DNA from: Flavobacteriaceae bacterium
Lineage (GTDB): Bacteria; Bacteroidota; Bacteroidia; Flavobacteriales; Flavobacteriaceae
NCBI GenBank assembly: GCA_030683815.1
Contig: JAUXPJ010000016.1
Location: forward strand, 1 to 57,693
Direction of reading: 5' to 3'
Length of the DNA stretch: 57,693 nt
In this document: one piece after another, positions 9,886 through 18,912 of the stretch
How the letters are laid out: every line of letters begins with the position of its first letter
How positions within the stretch are numbered: the stretch's first letter is position 1
Notes under the pieces: model-generated
What the model was told of the DNA's origin: nothing
Databases searched by the model: none
What the model saw: the letters and a program-made list of their open reading frames with translations, nothing else
Program-made: the position numbers and the translations under genes

Positions 9886-11108
9886 TATCTAATTTTTAAA
9901 GTAACAATTGCTAATACCGCTAACATCATTCCGACAATCAGGAAACGCGTTACGATTTTACTTTCGTGATATCCTTTTTTTTGATAGTGATGATGTAATG
10001 GTGACATTAAAAACACCCTTCTTCCTTCACCATATTTTCTTTTAGTGAATTTGAAATAAGCCACTTGAATCATCACCGATAAATTCTCTACTAAAAATAT
10101 TCCTGCTAAAATAGGAATCAACAATTCTTTTCTAACGGCTATGGCTAAAACGGCTATAATCCCGCCAATGGTTAAACTTCCTGTATCGCCCATAAATATT
10201 TGAGCCGGATAAGTATTATACCACAAAAATCCGACAAGTCCGCCCACTAATGCGCTGATAAAAATGGTCATTTCTCCTGAATTCGGGATATACATTACAT
10301 CTAAGTAATTGGCAAACACTATATTACCTGAAACCCAAGCAAAGATTCCTAAAGTTGCTACAATAATAGCCGATGAACCCGCCGCCAAACCATCAATTCC
10401 ATCGGTTAAATTAGCTCCGTTTGAAACTGCTGTAATCACTAAAATTACAAACGGAATAAAAAATAACCACGCATAATTTCTGTAATCATCGCCCATAAAT
10501 TTGACAAAATATGCATAGTCTAAGGTATTATTCTTCATAAAAGGGATGGTTGTTTTGGTCGATTTCATTTCATCACCAAACATTTTAGAAGCAGATATTT
10601 CTGTTTGAACTTGCGCTCGCTCAACTTTTTCTTTGATGGTTACATTGGGATGAAAATAAAATAAACTTCCCACAATAATTCCTAAACCAATTTGTCCGAG
10701 AATTTTAAATCTACCTTTTAAACCTTCTTTATCTTTTCTGAAAATTTTGATATAATCATCAACAAATCCGATAGCGCCCATCCAAAGTGTTGCTATGATA
10801 AGCGTGACCACATATATATTGGTGATTTTAGCAAATAGAAAAACAGGTATAAGAGTCGCCAAAATAATGATGATTCCACCCATTGTTGGAGTACCGGTTT
10901 TTTCTTTCTGACCTTCTAAGCCCAAATCCCTAACCGATTCTCCAATTTGTTTTTTACGCAAAAAATCAATAATTCTTCTTCCGTAAATGGTTGATATTAA
11001 TAATGACAGTATAAATGCAGCGGCAGAACGAAATGATATATATTGAAACAATCCTGCTCCGATAAAATCAAATTCTCTTTCTAAAAAATCAAATAAATAA
11101 TATAACAT
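9885..11108 (-). CDS. mraY: Phospho-MurNAc-pentapeptide transferase MraY
   Basis: MraY makes lipid I by moving phospho-MurNAc-pentapeptide to undecaprenyl phosphate. The 407-residue integral membrane protein has the catalytic VDDYIK motif, [20 protein letters not shown] and the LHHHYQKKG signature. It is longer than E. coli MraY (360) because of an extracytoplasmic or loop insertion between about residues 165 and 205; similar insertions are usual in Bacteroidota. Confidence 0.98.
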   Translation of the reverse strand: MLYYLFDFLEREFDFIGAGLFQYISFRSAAAFILSLLISTIYGRRIIDFLRKKQIGESVRDLGLEGQKEKTGTPTMGGIIIILATLIPVFLFAKITNIYVVTLIIATLWMGAIGFVDDYIKIFRKDKEGLKGRFKILGQIGLGIIVGSLFYFHPNVTIKEKVERAQVQTEISASKMFGDEMKSTKTTIPFMKNNTLDYAYFVKFMGDDYRNYAWLFFIPFVILVITAVSNGANLTDGIDGLAAGSSAIIVATLGIFAWVSGNIVFANYLDVMYIPNSGEMTIFISALVGGLVGFLWYNTYPAQIFMGDTGSLTIGGIIAVLAIAVRKELLIPILAGIFLVENLSVMIQVAYFKFTKRKYGEGRRVFLMSPLHHHYQKKGYHESKIVTRFLIVGMMLAVLAIVTLKIR

Positions 11109-11113
11109 ACTGC

Positions 11114-12577
11114 TTATTTTTTGAGTTCATTTAACAAGTTGATAATCGTTTTTCTATCATCAAATTCAGTTCTTACTCCTTTTATTTCCTGATAATTTTC
11201 ATGTCCTTTTCCTGCTAAAAGAATTATATCTCCTTTATTCGCCATTGAAACGGCCGTCTTCATGGCTTGTTTTCTATCTAAAATGGATAGAAATTTATGC
11301 TGATTTTGTGCTTCAACACCCAGTTCCATTTCAATAATAATTTGTTGCGGATCTTCACTTCTTGGATTATCAGCAGTAAAAATAACTTGATGACTCAATT
11401 GTGAAGCGATATGTCCCATTTTTGGACGTTTATCTTTATCTCTATCGCCACCACAACCGACAACTGTTATGATTTTCTCGTTTCCTGTTCTAATCTGATT
11501 AATCGTTTCTAACACATTTACCAAAGCATCGGGTGTATGAGCGTAATCTACTACTGAAATGATTCCAGAATCGGAAATATCATATTGAAAACGACCGGCT
11601 ACACTTTCTAATTCACTTATAATTTGTAGCGTTTTTAAAGAATCTAAACCAAGTAAATCAGCAACTGCATAAATGGCCAATAAATTAGATACATTGAAAT
11701 TTCCTATCAGTTTTGTCCAAACTTCTTTTCCGTTTATATTGAGTAAAGTACCATTAAACTGCATTTCTAAAATTTTGGCTTTATACGCTGCGTTTGTTTT
11801 CAAAGCATAGGTAAATTTTTGAGCTTCACAGTTTTGAATCATGAATAATCCGTTTTTATCATCAACATTTACCAATGCAAATGCATCTTCCGGCAATGAA
11901 TCAAAAAACGATTTTTTTACATCTCTGTATTCAGCAAAAGTGTTGTGATAATCTAAATGGTCATGGGTTAAATTGGTAAAAATACCTCCGGCAAAGTTTA
12001 AACCGGTTGTTCTTTTTTGGTGAATTCCATGTGAACTCACTTCCATAAAACAATAATCTACACTTTCTTGAACCATTTCATTTAATAAGGAATTAAGTGA
12101 AACAACATTAGGCGTTGTATGTGTAGCTTTAATTTCCTTCTGATTAATTTTGTTGGCAACAGTCGAAATCAATCCGGCTTTAAAACCTGCCTTTTGAAAT
12201 AAATGATACAACAAAGTTGCCACCGTTGTTTTTCCGTTGGTGCCGGTGATACCTATTAATTTTAATTTTTTGGATGGATTTTCAAAATAATTAGCTGCCA
12301 TAAAGGCCAAGGCCTCGCTGCTGTCATCAACTAAAACATAAGTAACTTTGTCAATAATTTGATTTGGAATCCTTTCGCAAATAATTGCTTTTGCTCCCCG
12401 TTCAACGGCTAAATCGATGTATAAATGCCCATCTACTTTCCATCCTTTTTGAGCGATAAAAATATCTCCCTTTTGCAATAAACGCGTATCAAAAACTAAT
12501 TGATTTATATCAATATCAACACTTCCATAAACTTTGTTTATAGAAACATTGTATAAAATATCTTTTAATTTTTTCAT
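11114..12577 (-). CDS. murE: UDP-MurNAc-tripeptide synthetase MurE (meso-DAP type)
   Basis: MurE adds the third peptide residue to UDP-MurNAc-L-Ala-D-Glu. The 487-residue protein has the P-loop [10 protein letters not shown], the central [10 protein letters not shown] motif, and in the C-terminal domain [10 protein letters not shown]. The DNPR motif is the known specificity mark for meso-diaminopimelate, so the peptidoglycan should be of the DAP type. It lies 5 bases before mraY and 18 bases after the PBP gene. Confidence 0.97.
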   Translation of the reverse strand: MKKLKDILYNVSINKVYGSVDIDINQLVFDTRLLQKGDIFIAQKGWKVDGHLYIDLAVERGAKAIICERIPNQIIDKVTYVLVDDSSEALAFMAANYFENPSKKLKLIGITGTNGKTTVATLLYHLFQKAGFKAGLISTVANKINQKEIKATHTTPNVVSLNSLLNEMVQESVDYCFMEVSSHGIHQKRTTGLNFAGGIFTNLTHDHLDYHNTFAEYRDVKKSFFDSLPEDAFALVNVDDKNGLFMIQNCEAQKFTYALKTNAAYKAKILEMQFNGTLLNINGKEVWTKLIGNFNVSNLLAIYAVADLLGLDSLKTLQIISELESVAGRFQYDISDSGIISVVDYAHTPDALVNVLETINQIRTGNEKIITVVGCGGDRDKDKRPKMGHIASQLSHQVIFTADNPRSEDPQQIIIEMELGVEAQNQHKFLSILDRKQAMKTAVSMANKGDIILLAGKGHENYQEIKGVRTEFDDRKTIINLLNELKK

Positions 12578-12595
12578 TTGGTTTGTTGAAAATAT

Positions 12596-14572
12596 TTATG
12601 ACACATTAAGTGCTACCTTTAATCCTTTTTTAATTGGTTCCCCTTGTTTTACCGATTGTGCTTTTACTTTTCCATTTCCATTAAATTGAACATTTAATCC
12701 TAAATTTTCCAGCATAGAAACGGCGTCCATAACCGACATACCAACTACATCGGGCATTTGATTACTCAGTGTATTTTGACTGGTATAATATTTTTGATAA
12801 TCATCTTCCAATAAAGCAAAACTTGATTTACTGTTATTATAAATGGTTGTTTTTGGCGTGATGGTATGTATTTTTTGAGCGATTTTTTGAAATACAGGAG
12901 CAGAAACCAGACCACCATAATAACCTAAACTTTTATCCGGGCTATTAATCACCACTATACACGAATATTTTGGATTTTTTGCAGGAAAATACCCAACAAA
13001 AGTGGAAATATATTTAGTATTTTCTGTCCAATATTCTAATTGAGTTGTTCCTGTTTTACCTGCCATTGAAAATTCTGATGAATAAATACTTTTTGCGGTA
13101 CCTCTTTTAACTGTATTTTCTAAAATGGTTTGCACTTTATCAACGGTTTCTTGCGAACAAATTTTTGGATGTATAATTTGTTTGTTAAATTTTTCAACTA
13201 TTTGGTTTGCCACTCTTACTTCTTTAATAAATCTAGGTTTCACCATTTCACCATTATTGGCAATTGCATTGTAAAAGGTTAGCGTTTGCAAAGGAGTGAT
13301 GTGTAATCCGTAACCATAAGCCATCCAAGGCAATGAAAGTGCTGACCAATTTTTATCTGACGGATGTGGAATTTCGGGCTTTCCTTCTCCTTTTATTTCA
13401 AGATTTAAAGTCTCATTCAGTTTCATTTCATATAACTTATCTGCAAACTTTTTAGGATTTTTACCATAATGCTCCATAATCAGTTTTACAATCCCAACAT
13501 TGGAAGAAACTTCAATTACTTTAGCGGCAGAAATTTTTCCATATCCTCCTTTATGAGAATCTCTAATTTTTCTTCCCCGAATAGAAATGATTCCTTGATC
13601 TGTATCAACAACGGTACTTGTGTCAATAACTTTACCTTCTAAAGCAACGATTAAACTCATCAATTTAAAAGTGGAACCAGGTTCATGAGCTTCAAAAATG
13701 GCATAATTTCTACTTTCGTAGTAAGTGTTTAATTTTGATTTTCCAAGATTTGAAATGGCTTTGATTTCACCGGTTTTAGTTTCCATAACCACAACACAAC
13801 CGTGATCAGCTTGGTATTTCTCTAATTGCTCTAACAAAGCATGATGCGCAATATCTTGTATATTTAAATCGATTGTTGTTACAACATCTTTTCCATCAAT
13901 TGGTTCTACCTCATTATTATCATTGATAGGTTTCCACAATCCTTTGGCAATTTTTTGCTTCATTCTCCAACCTATTTTCCCATCTAGAAACTCACTATAC
14001 GCTCCTTCAACTCCAACACGACCTCTATCATCATCATAACCAATTGTTCTTTCAGCCACTTTTCCAACCGGATGTGCTCTAACTGTACGTTGTTCTGCTA
14101 TGAATCCACCTTTATAAACTCCTTTATTAAAAATGGGGAAATTGCGCATTCTAACATATTCATTATGACCTAGATTTCTTGCAATCAGCAAATATCTATT
14201 TTTGTTGATTCTTGCTTTTCTGATGTAATTTTCATAGTGATAGGGTGTTTTTCCCAACATCTTTGAAAGCTCTGTTGCTAATCCGCCAATATGTTTTTCA
14301 AATAGTTCCTCATCAACTGAAATGGCATCCATTCTGATATCGTACTTATACATAGATGTTGCTAAAAGAGTTCCATCAGCAGAATAAACATTGCCTCTAT
14401 TGGGGAAAATTGTATCGTTACGAAGAGTTACTTTTTCTGATAGTTTTCTGTATGCTTCACCATTTGTAATTTGAATGTTGAAAATTTTCCAAAATATTAC
14501 GATGAATAAGATGGTCATTATAAATGCTACAAAATACATTTTTTTCAATATGTTTTTGTCATTCGTTGCCAT
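12596..14572 (-). CDS. ftsI: Septal penicillin-binding protein FtsI/PBP3 with PASTA domain
   Basis: Class B transpeptidase of 658 residues. One N-terminal membrane helix spans about 13-31, followed by a dimerisation domain and the transpeptidase domain with S300-T-F-K303, S356-S-N358 and K506-T-G-T509. A single PASTA domain (about 600-658, starting MPDVVGMSVMDAV) ends the protein, as usual in Bacteroidota but absent from E. coli FtsI. It cross-links septal peptidoglycan and partners FtsW. Its start overlaps the ftsL-like gene by 14 bases. Confidence 0.96.
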   Translation of the reverse strand: MATNDKNILKKMYFVAFIMTILFIVIFWKIFNIQITNGEAYRKLSEKVTLRNDTIFPNRGNVYSADGTLLATSMYKYDIRMDAISVDEELFEKHIGGLATELSKMLGKTPYHYENYIRKARINKNRYLLIARNLGHNEYVRMRNFPIFNKGVYKGGFIAEQRTVRAHPVGKVAERTIGYDDDRGRVGVEGAYSEFLDGKIGWRMKQKIAKGLWKPINDNNEVEPIDGKDVVTTIDLNIQDIAHHALLEQLEKYQADHGCVVVMETKTGEIKAISNLGKSKLNTYYESRNYAIFEAHEPGSTFKLMSLIVALEGKVIDTSTVVDTDQGIISIRGRKIRDSHKGGYGKISAAKVIEVSSNVGIVKLIMEHYGKNPKKFADKLYEMKLNETLNLEIKGEGKPEIPHPSDKNWSALSLPWMAYGYGLHITPLQTLTFYNAIANNGEMVKPRFIKEVRVANQIVEKFNKQIIHPKICSQETVDKVQTILENTVKRGTAKSIYSSEFSMAGKTGTTQLEYWTENTKYISTFVGYFPAKNPKYSCIVVINSPDKSLGYYGGLVSAPVFQKIAQKIHTITPKTTIYNNSKSSFALLEDDYQKYYTSQNTLSNQMPDVVGMSVMDAVSMLENLGLNVQFNGNGKVKAQSVKQGEPIKKGLKVALNVS

Positions 14573-14903
14573 CTTTGTTGCTTTCTTTTTTAACTATTTT
14601 AATCAAATATGGCGGTTGCTCTACTGGTTTTAATCCCATATATTCAACTTTACTGCGTATCGTTGATTCTAACTTTAATTGCATAACTTGAGTACGTGTA
14701 TCTATAAATTCAGCTCTTAATTCTTTAACTTGTTTATTGAGCCTAGCTATCTCCATAACTTTTTTATCTACACTATGTGAACTCGCAATTACTAATAAAA
14801 ACAACAAGACAATGTAAATGGTCATACCCCAATTCTTTAGAGAATTTTCACCGGTAAGAAATTTACCTTTAAGAATATCAAATATGTTTTGTTCTATTGT
14901 CAT
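14559..14903 (-). CDS. FtsL-like divisome protein
   Basis: A 114-residue bitopic protein: about 26 cytoplasmic residues, one transmembrane helix at about 27-46 (MTIYIVLLFLLVIASS), then a leucine-heptad coiled coil (about 48-85, IARLNKQVKELRAEF) and a short tail with the YMGLKP motif. Size, topology and position between rsmH and the septal PBP match FtsL, a poorly conserved regulator of FtsW/FtsI activation. It abuts rsmH with no gap. Its start codon is in a GTCATTT context without an obvious ribosome site. Confidence 0.85.
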   Translation of the reverse strand: MTIEQNIFDILKGKFLTGENSLKNWGMTIYIVLLFLLVIASSHSVDKKVMEIARLNKQVKELRAEFIDTRTQVMQLKLESTIRSKVEYMGLKPVEQPPYLIKIVKKESNKDGNE

Positions 14904-15800
14904 TTATGATAAAGTTGCTATTCTTAGTTTGGCACTTCTTGCTCTATTATTTATTTTAATTTCTTCTTTTGATGGAGTGATCATATTACCTGCTTTTTTT
15001 AGAGGCACCGAAAAATTTCCATAAAAATCTTTTTCCGGCTGACCTTCAAATAAGCCATCTCTTATAAATCGTTTAACCAATCTATCTTCTAGTGAGTGAT
15101 AAGAAATCACACATAATCTTCCGTCTTTATTTAATACTTCAGGCACTTGAATTAAAAAATCTTTCAAAGCTTCAATTTCCTTATTAACTTCAATTCGGAT
15201 AGCCTGAAAAACTTGCGCAATCACTTTATGCTCTCTTCCTTGCGGTAAAAAACTCGCTAAAACCTGTTTAAGCTGAATACTCGTTTCTATTTTTTGCGCT
15301 GTTCTATCAGCAACTATTTTTTTAGCCATTGCTCTTGCATTATTCAACTCGCCATATTGAAATAATAAACTACTAATTTGCTCTTCAGAATAATTATTAA
15401 TAATTTCATAAGCCGAAAGTGATTCGCTTGTATTCATTCTCATATCCAAACGTCCTTCAAATCTGGTAGAAAATCCTCTTTCTGCAACATCAAATTGATG
15501 AGATGAAACTCCTAAATCAGCCAATATTCCATCAACTTTTTTAACTCCATGAAATTTTAAATGACGTTTTAAAAACTTAAAATTTTGAGGTATTAAAACG
15601 AAACGCTCATCATTTAACACATTTTTTTGAGCATCTTCATCTTGATCAAAAGCATAGAGTTTTCCCTTGTCATTTAATTGTTCAAGTATCACTCTAGAAT
15701 GTCCACCACCACCAAAGGTGACATCAACATATACGCCATCGGGTTTAATATTTAAACCTTCAATACACTCTTTTAGTAAAACCGGATTATGGTAGCTCAT
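14904..15800 (-). CDS. rsmH: 16S rRNA (cytosine-1402-N4)-methyltransferase RsmH
   Basis: RsmH (MraW) methylates N4 of C1402 in 16S rRNA using S-adenosylmethionine. The 298-residue product has the SAM-binding motif VDVTFGGGGHS (about 23-33), the LADLGVSSHQ motif, RMNTSESLSAYE and the C-terminal ISYHSLEDR and SAKLR segments. It overlaps mraZ by 14 bases. The gene is nearly always the second gene of dcw clusters. Confidence 0.98.
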   Translation of the reverse strand: MSYHNPVLLKECIEGLNIKPDGVYVDVTFGGGGHSRVILEQLNDKGKLYAFDQDEDAQKNVLNDERFVLIPQNFKFLKRHLKFHGVKKVDGILADLGVSSHQFDVAERGFSTRFEGRLDMRMNTSESLSAYEIINNYSEEQISSLLFQYGELNNARAMAKKIVADRTAQKIETSIQLKQVLASFLPQGREHKVIAQVFQAIRIEVNKEIEALKDFLIQVPEVLNKDGRLCVISYHSLEDRLVKRFIRDGLFEGQPEKDFYGNFSVPLKKAGNMITPSKEEIKINNRARSAKLRIATLS

Positions 15801-16260
15801 GGTCGTCAGCTATTTTATCTCCCATTACTTCCTCAGCCAAATCTGCAAAATCAATTACAGCATCATCAATAGCATTTTCGTACTTGTCTTTATCCCAGAT
15901 TTCAATAATATTAACTGCTGATGATAAGACAATGTCTTTTGAAATTCCTGCAAAAACACATAAATCTTTTGGGATCAATAAACGATCATTTCCGTCTAAT
16001 TCCACAATTTTTACTCCTGCAGTAAATCTTCGAATAAAGTCATTATTCTTTTTTACAAACCGATTAAGTTGATTGATTTTTTCCATCAACAAATCCCACT
16101 CTTTCATCGGATACAATTCTAAACAAGGCTGAAACACAGAGCGTTTCAATACAAATCCACCTTGTAAAGTAGCTGAAAGTTGTTTTTTAAGCGAAGATGC
16201 CAGCATTATTCGCCCTTTTGAATCAACTTTGCATTCATATGTACCAATTAGGTTTGACAC
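15787..16260 (-). CDS. mraZ: Transcriptional regulator MraZ
   Basis: A 157-residue protein with two SpoVT/AbrB-like swapped-hairpin domains; the first includes YECKVDSKGRIMLASSLKK (8-26) and the second DGNDRLLIPKDLC. MraZ homologues form rings that bind repeated operator boxes and repress their own dcw operon. The gene is first in the cluster, and three evenly spaced GTGG repeats lie just upstream, which fits autoregulation. Confidence 0.96.
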   Translation of the reverse strand: MSNLIGTYECKVDSKGRIMLASSLKKQLSATLQGGFVLKRSVFQPCLELYPMKEWDLLMEKINQLNRFVKKNNDFIRRFTAGVKIVELDGNDRLLIPKDLCVFAGISKDIVLSSAVNIIEIWDKDKYENAIDDAVIDFADLAEEVMGDKIADDHELP

Positions 16261-16279
16261 TTTTAAATAGTTTTGTATT

Positions 16280-16287
16280 CAAAAATA
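16280..16287 (-). promoter_or_regulatory. -7 box of the dcw operon promoter
   Basis: Minus-strand TATTTTTG matches the Bacteroidota TAnnTTTG element exactly, 19 bases upstream of the mraZ ATG. The candidate -33 region falls inside the GTGG repeats, where only ATTG is present rather than TTTG. Confidence 0.55.
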
Positions 16288-16298
16288 AATAAATTTCT

Positions 16299-16322
16299 CC
16301 ACAATTTACCACAATTTACCAC
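16299..16322 (-). promoter_or_regulatory. Putative MraZ operator boxes
   Basis: Read on the minus strand, GTGG occurs three times at exactly 10-bp intervals (starting at 16322, 16312 and 16302), with the spacer TAAATT conserved between the first two pairs. MraZ of other bacteria binds GTGG-like direct repeats at about this period in front of its own gene. Here the boxes sit 12-35 bases upstream of the -7 element, where binding would block RNA polymerase. Confidence 0.6.
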
Positions 16323-16450
16323 TTTGTTGATAACTTTTACTTTAATTACACATATTTTGATTTATCTGTTTGATTATCAATTTTTTGTGAAATATTTGTT
16401 TGATTTGACATAGGCATATGTAAAAAAATGTTATTTTGCGCAAAAAAGAT

Positions 16451-16458
16451 TACATTTG
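16451..16458 (+). promoter_or_regulatory. -7 box for the alpha/beta hydrolase gene
   Basis: TACATTTG fits TAnnTTTG and lies 24 bases before the ATG at 16483. It forms a divergent pair with the mraZ promoter. The nearest TTTG (16435-16438) is too close to be a standard -33 element. Confidence 0.45.
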
Positions 16459-16482
16459 TACGCTTGATTAAATGATGAATCA

Positions 16483-17247
16483 ATGATCAATAACCTTAAA
16501 AAGGAAAACGATTTTAATTATATAGAAGCTGGAGAAGGACGACCTATAATCGTATTGCACGGACTTATGGGTACTTTAAGTAATTTTGATTATGTTTTAA
16601 AGCACTTTTCAATTAGAAATTACAAAATTATCATCCCATCTTTACCTGTTTACGATTTGCCGTTATTAAAAACTAACGTTAAAAACTTAGCTAAATACAT
16701 CAAAAAATTTATTGAGTACAAACAACTAAATGATGTTGTTTTAATGGGTAATTCATTGGGTGGACATATTGCTTTATACTACTCAAAAACTTATCCTGAA
16801 GATGTAAAGGCAATGGTTCTCACGGGCAGTTCAGGTTTATACGAAAAATCTTTGGGAGATACTTATCCAAAAAGAGGCAACTACGAATATATCAAACAAA
16901 AAACAGAAGAAGTTTTTTTTGACCCAAAAGTAGCTACTAAGGAAGTGATAGATGACGTTTTTGAAACTGTAAATAATAGGAGTAAAACTATCAAAGTTTT
17001 AGCTATTGCCAAAAGTGCCATTCGTCATAATATGGCAAAAGATTTACCAAAGATGAAAATGCCTGTTTGTGTTATTTGGGGTAAAAATGATGTCGTAACT
17101 CCACCAATGGTTGGCGAAGAATTTCACAAGTTACTACCCAATTCTGATTTGTATTGGATTGATAACTGCGGACATGTTGCCATGATGGAATGTCCAGATG
17201 AATTCAACAGAATTCTCGAAGAATGGCTTACAAAAAGGAAGTTGTAA
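16483..17247 (+). CDS. Alpha/beta-fold hydrolase
   Basis: A 254-residue soluble hydrolase. The oxyanion-hole motif HGLMG lies at 26-30, the nucleophile elbow GNSLGG at 89-94 (Ser91), the acid is probably Asp in VIWGKNDVVTP, and the catalytic His is in DNCGHVAMM near residue 230. No signal peptide is seen. The substrate cannot be read from the sequence. It is divergent from the dcw operon and about 100 bases before engB, a pairing frequently seen in flavobacteria. Confidence 0.9.
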   Translation: MINNLKKENDFNYIEAGEGRPIIVLHGLMGTLSNFDYVLKHFSIRNYKIIIPSLPVYDLPLLKTNVKNLAKYIKKFIEYKQLNDVVLMGNSLGGHIALYYSKTYPEDVKAMVLTGSSGLYEKSLGDTYPKRGNYEYIKQKTEEVFFDPKVATKEVIDDVFETVNNRSKTIKVLAIAKSAIRHNMAKDLPKMKMPVCVIWGKNDVVTPPMVGEEFHKLLPNSDLYWIDNCGHVAMMECPDEFNRILEEWLTKRKL

Positions 17248-17345
17248 AATCCCTTTTGATTTAGCTTTTACAAATTCAACATTTATCTGAAATGAATTTT
17301 AAAAAGAATTCATACAGTCTGCAAAAAATAATCAAAATTTAAAAG

Positions 17346-17954
17346 ATGAAAATAAAGTCGGCAGAATTTGTAATCAGCAATTCCGATGTTTCCAAATGTC
17401 CGAAAGATCAATTGCCGGAATTCGCCTTTATCGGTCGTTCCAATGTTGGAAAATCTTCTTTAATCAATATGTTAGTTGAACAAAAAAGCTTAGCCAAAAC
17501 TTCGGGAAAACCAGGAAAAACACAACTTATCAATCATTTTAAAATCAACAACAATTGGTTTTTGGTTGATTTACCCGGATATGGTTACGCCAAAGTTTCT
17601 AAAACTAAAAAAGCTGAATTTCAATCTTTTATCAAAAAATATTTTAGTGCTCGCGAACAACTTTTGTATGGATTTGTGTTGATTGATTCTAGACTTGAGC
17701 CACAACAAATTGATTTAGATTTCATGGAATGGCTTGGCATCAATCAGATTCCTTTTTGCATTGTTTTTACCAAAACCGACAAAATCAGCAGTGTTGAACT
17801 TCAAAAAAATATTGCACAATACAAACGTACTTTGTTAAAAACTTGGGAAGAATTTCCTCCCTATTTTGAAACTTCAGCTGAAACCAATAAAGGAAAAGAG
17901 GATGTTTTAAACTTTATTGATGAGGTCATTAAAATGTATCCTCTAGCCAACTAA
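17346..17954 (+). CDS. engB: Ribosome biogenesis GTPase EngB (YihA/YsxC)
   Basis: EngB is a small GTPase needed for late 50S ribosome assembly. The 202-residue product has the P-loop GRSNVGKSS (30-38), the switch region GKTQLINHF, DLPGYGYAKV for G3, TKTDK for G4 and ETSAETNKG for G5. Length matches the family. The RluA-like gene starts 14 bases after its stop, so the two RNA-related genes probably form an operon. Confidence 0.97.
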   Translation: MKIKSAEFVISNSDVSKCPKDQLPEFAFIGRSNVGKSSLINMLVEQKSLAKTSGKPGKTQLINHFKINNNWFLVDLPGYGYAKVSKTKKAEFQSFIKKYFSAREQLLYGFVLIDSRLEPQQIDLDFMEWLGINQIPFCIVFTKTDKISSVELQKNIAQYKRTLLKTWEEFPPYFETSAETNKGKEDVLNFIDEVIKMYPLAN

Positions 17955-17968
17955 TTATCTCTTTTTGT

Positions 17969-18655
17969 ATGCTCACAACCCTTGAAAATATCCAAATATT
18001 GTATGAAGACAATCATATAATCATGGTCAACAAAAGAGTTGGAGATATTGTTCAGGGTGATAAAACTGGTGACACTCCGCTTAATGAAATTGTAAAACAA
18101 TATATTCAAATCAAATATCAAAAACCCGGAGATGTGTTTTTGGGAGTTGTTCACAGAATTGACCGACCAACATCCGGCATTATTTTATTTGCAAGAACTT
18201 CAAAAGCTTTAGAGCGATTAAATGAAATGTTACGTGATAAAAAAATCATAAAAACATATTGGGCAATTATTAAAAATACACCACCTAAAGATGCTGATAC
18301 GCTAATTCATTTTCTAAAAAAAAATGAGAAAAACAATAAATCAACCACCTTCTCATCAGAATCCGAAGGAAGTAAAAAAGCAATATTACACTACAAATTA
18401 TTGAAAATATTAGACAACTATTCTTTACTAGAAATAAATCTAGAAACAGGAAGACATCATCAAATCAGAGCTCAATTAGCCGCCATTGGATGCCCTATAA
18501 AAGGCGATTTAAAATACGGTTTTCCTAGAAGTAATAATGATGGAGGCATCCATTTACATGCAAGAAAAGTTGATTTTACACATCCTGTAAGCAATCAAAA
18601 TATTTCAATTACAGCTCCTTTACCAGAAGATGCTATTTGGAATCTTTGCGAGTAA
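17969..18655 (+). CDS. RluA-family RNA pseudouridine synthase
   Basis: Converts uridine to pseudouridine in rRNA or tRNA. The 228-residue protein has the catalytic motif HRIDRPTSG (62-70, catalytic Asp65) and the later GRHHQIRAQLA motif. There is no N-terminal S4 domain, so it is one of the short RluA/C/D relatives; the modified position cannot be assigned from sequence alone. It follows engB at 14 bases. Confidence 0.93.
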   Translation: MLTTLENIQILYEDNHIIMVNKRVGDIVQGDKTGDTPLNEIVKQYIQIKYQKPGDVFLGVVHRIDRPTSGIILFARTSKALERLNEMLRDKKIIKTYWAIIKNTPPKDADTLIHFLKKNEKNNKSTTFSSESEGSKKAILHYKLLKILDNYSLLEINLETGRHHQIRAQLAAIGCPIKGDLKYGFPRSNNDGGIHLHARKVDFTHPVSNQNISITAPLPEDAIWNLCE

Positions 18656-18912
18656 TTTCTATTATAGATAAATAGATTTGAGAGTATTGAGAATACTATT
18701 AAATCAATATTAATGTTAATCAAGGATTAGAATACTTTTTTTTTTAATGCATAACGGCACAATTTAACCCTTGATTCGTATTATTAACTAATTCGTAAAT
18801 ATTGAAATAAAACGTATTGCTCTTTAACATTTTCCAACAAATCCATCTATGATGTACTGCTTCTTTTATTTTAATAATTAGTACATTTACATTTAAGGTA
18901 AACTCATTTTCT
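18656..18912. other. Intergenic region between RluA-like gene and GMC oxidoreductase
   Basis: No gene is visible in these 257 bases. They hold a 6-bp hairpin AGTATT/AATACT (18683-18697) and an 8-bp inverted repeat AATCAAGG (18718-18725) / CCTTGATT (18769-18776) separated by 43 bases including a T11 run. Near the end is a promoter-like TACATTTA. Confidence 0.5.
18877..18892 (+). promoter_or_regulatory. Promoter-like box shared with cdaA
   Basis: ATTAGTACATTTACAT occurs here and identically at 42436-42451, in both cases a short distance before a plus-strand gene. The core TACATTTA differs from TAnnTTTG only at the last base. It lies 24 bases before the GMC oxidoreductase start, so it is probably its -7 region. 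Confidence 0.4.

Noticed and set aside
16483-16485. Earlier ATG codons at 16472 and 16475 for the hydrolase
   Set aside because: They are in a different frame and run into TGA after four codons or fewer.
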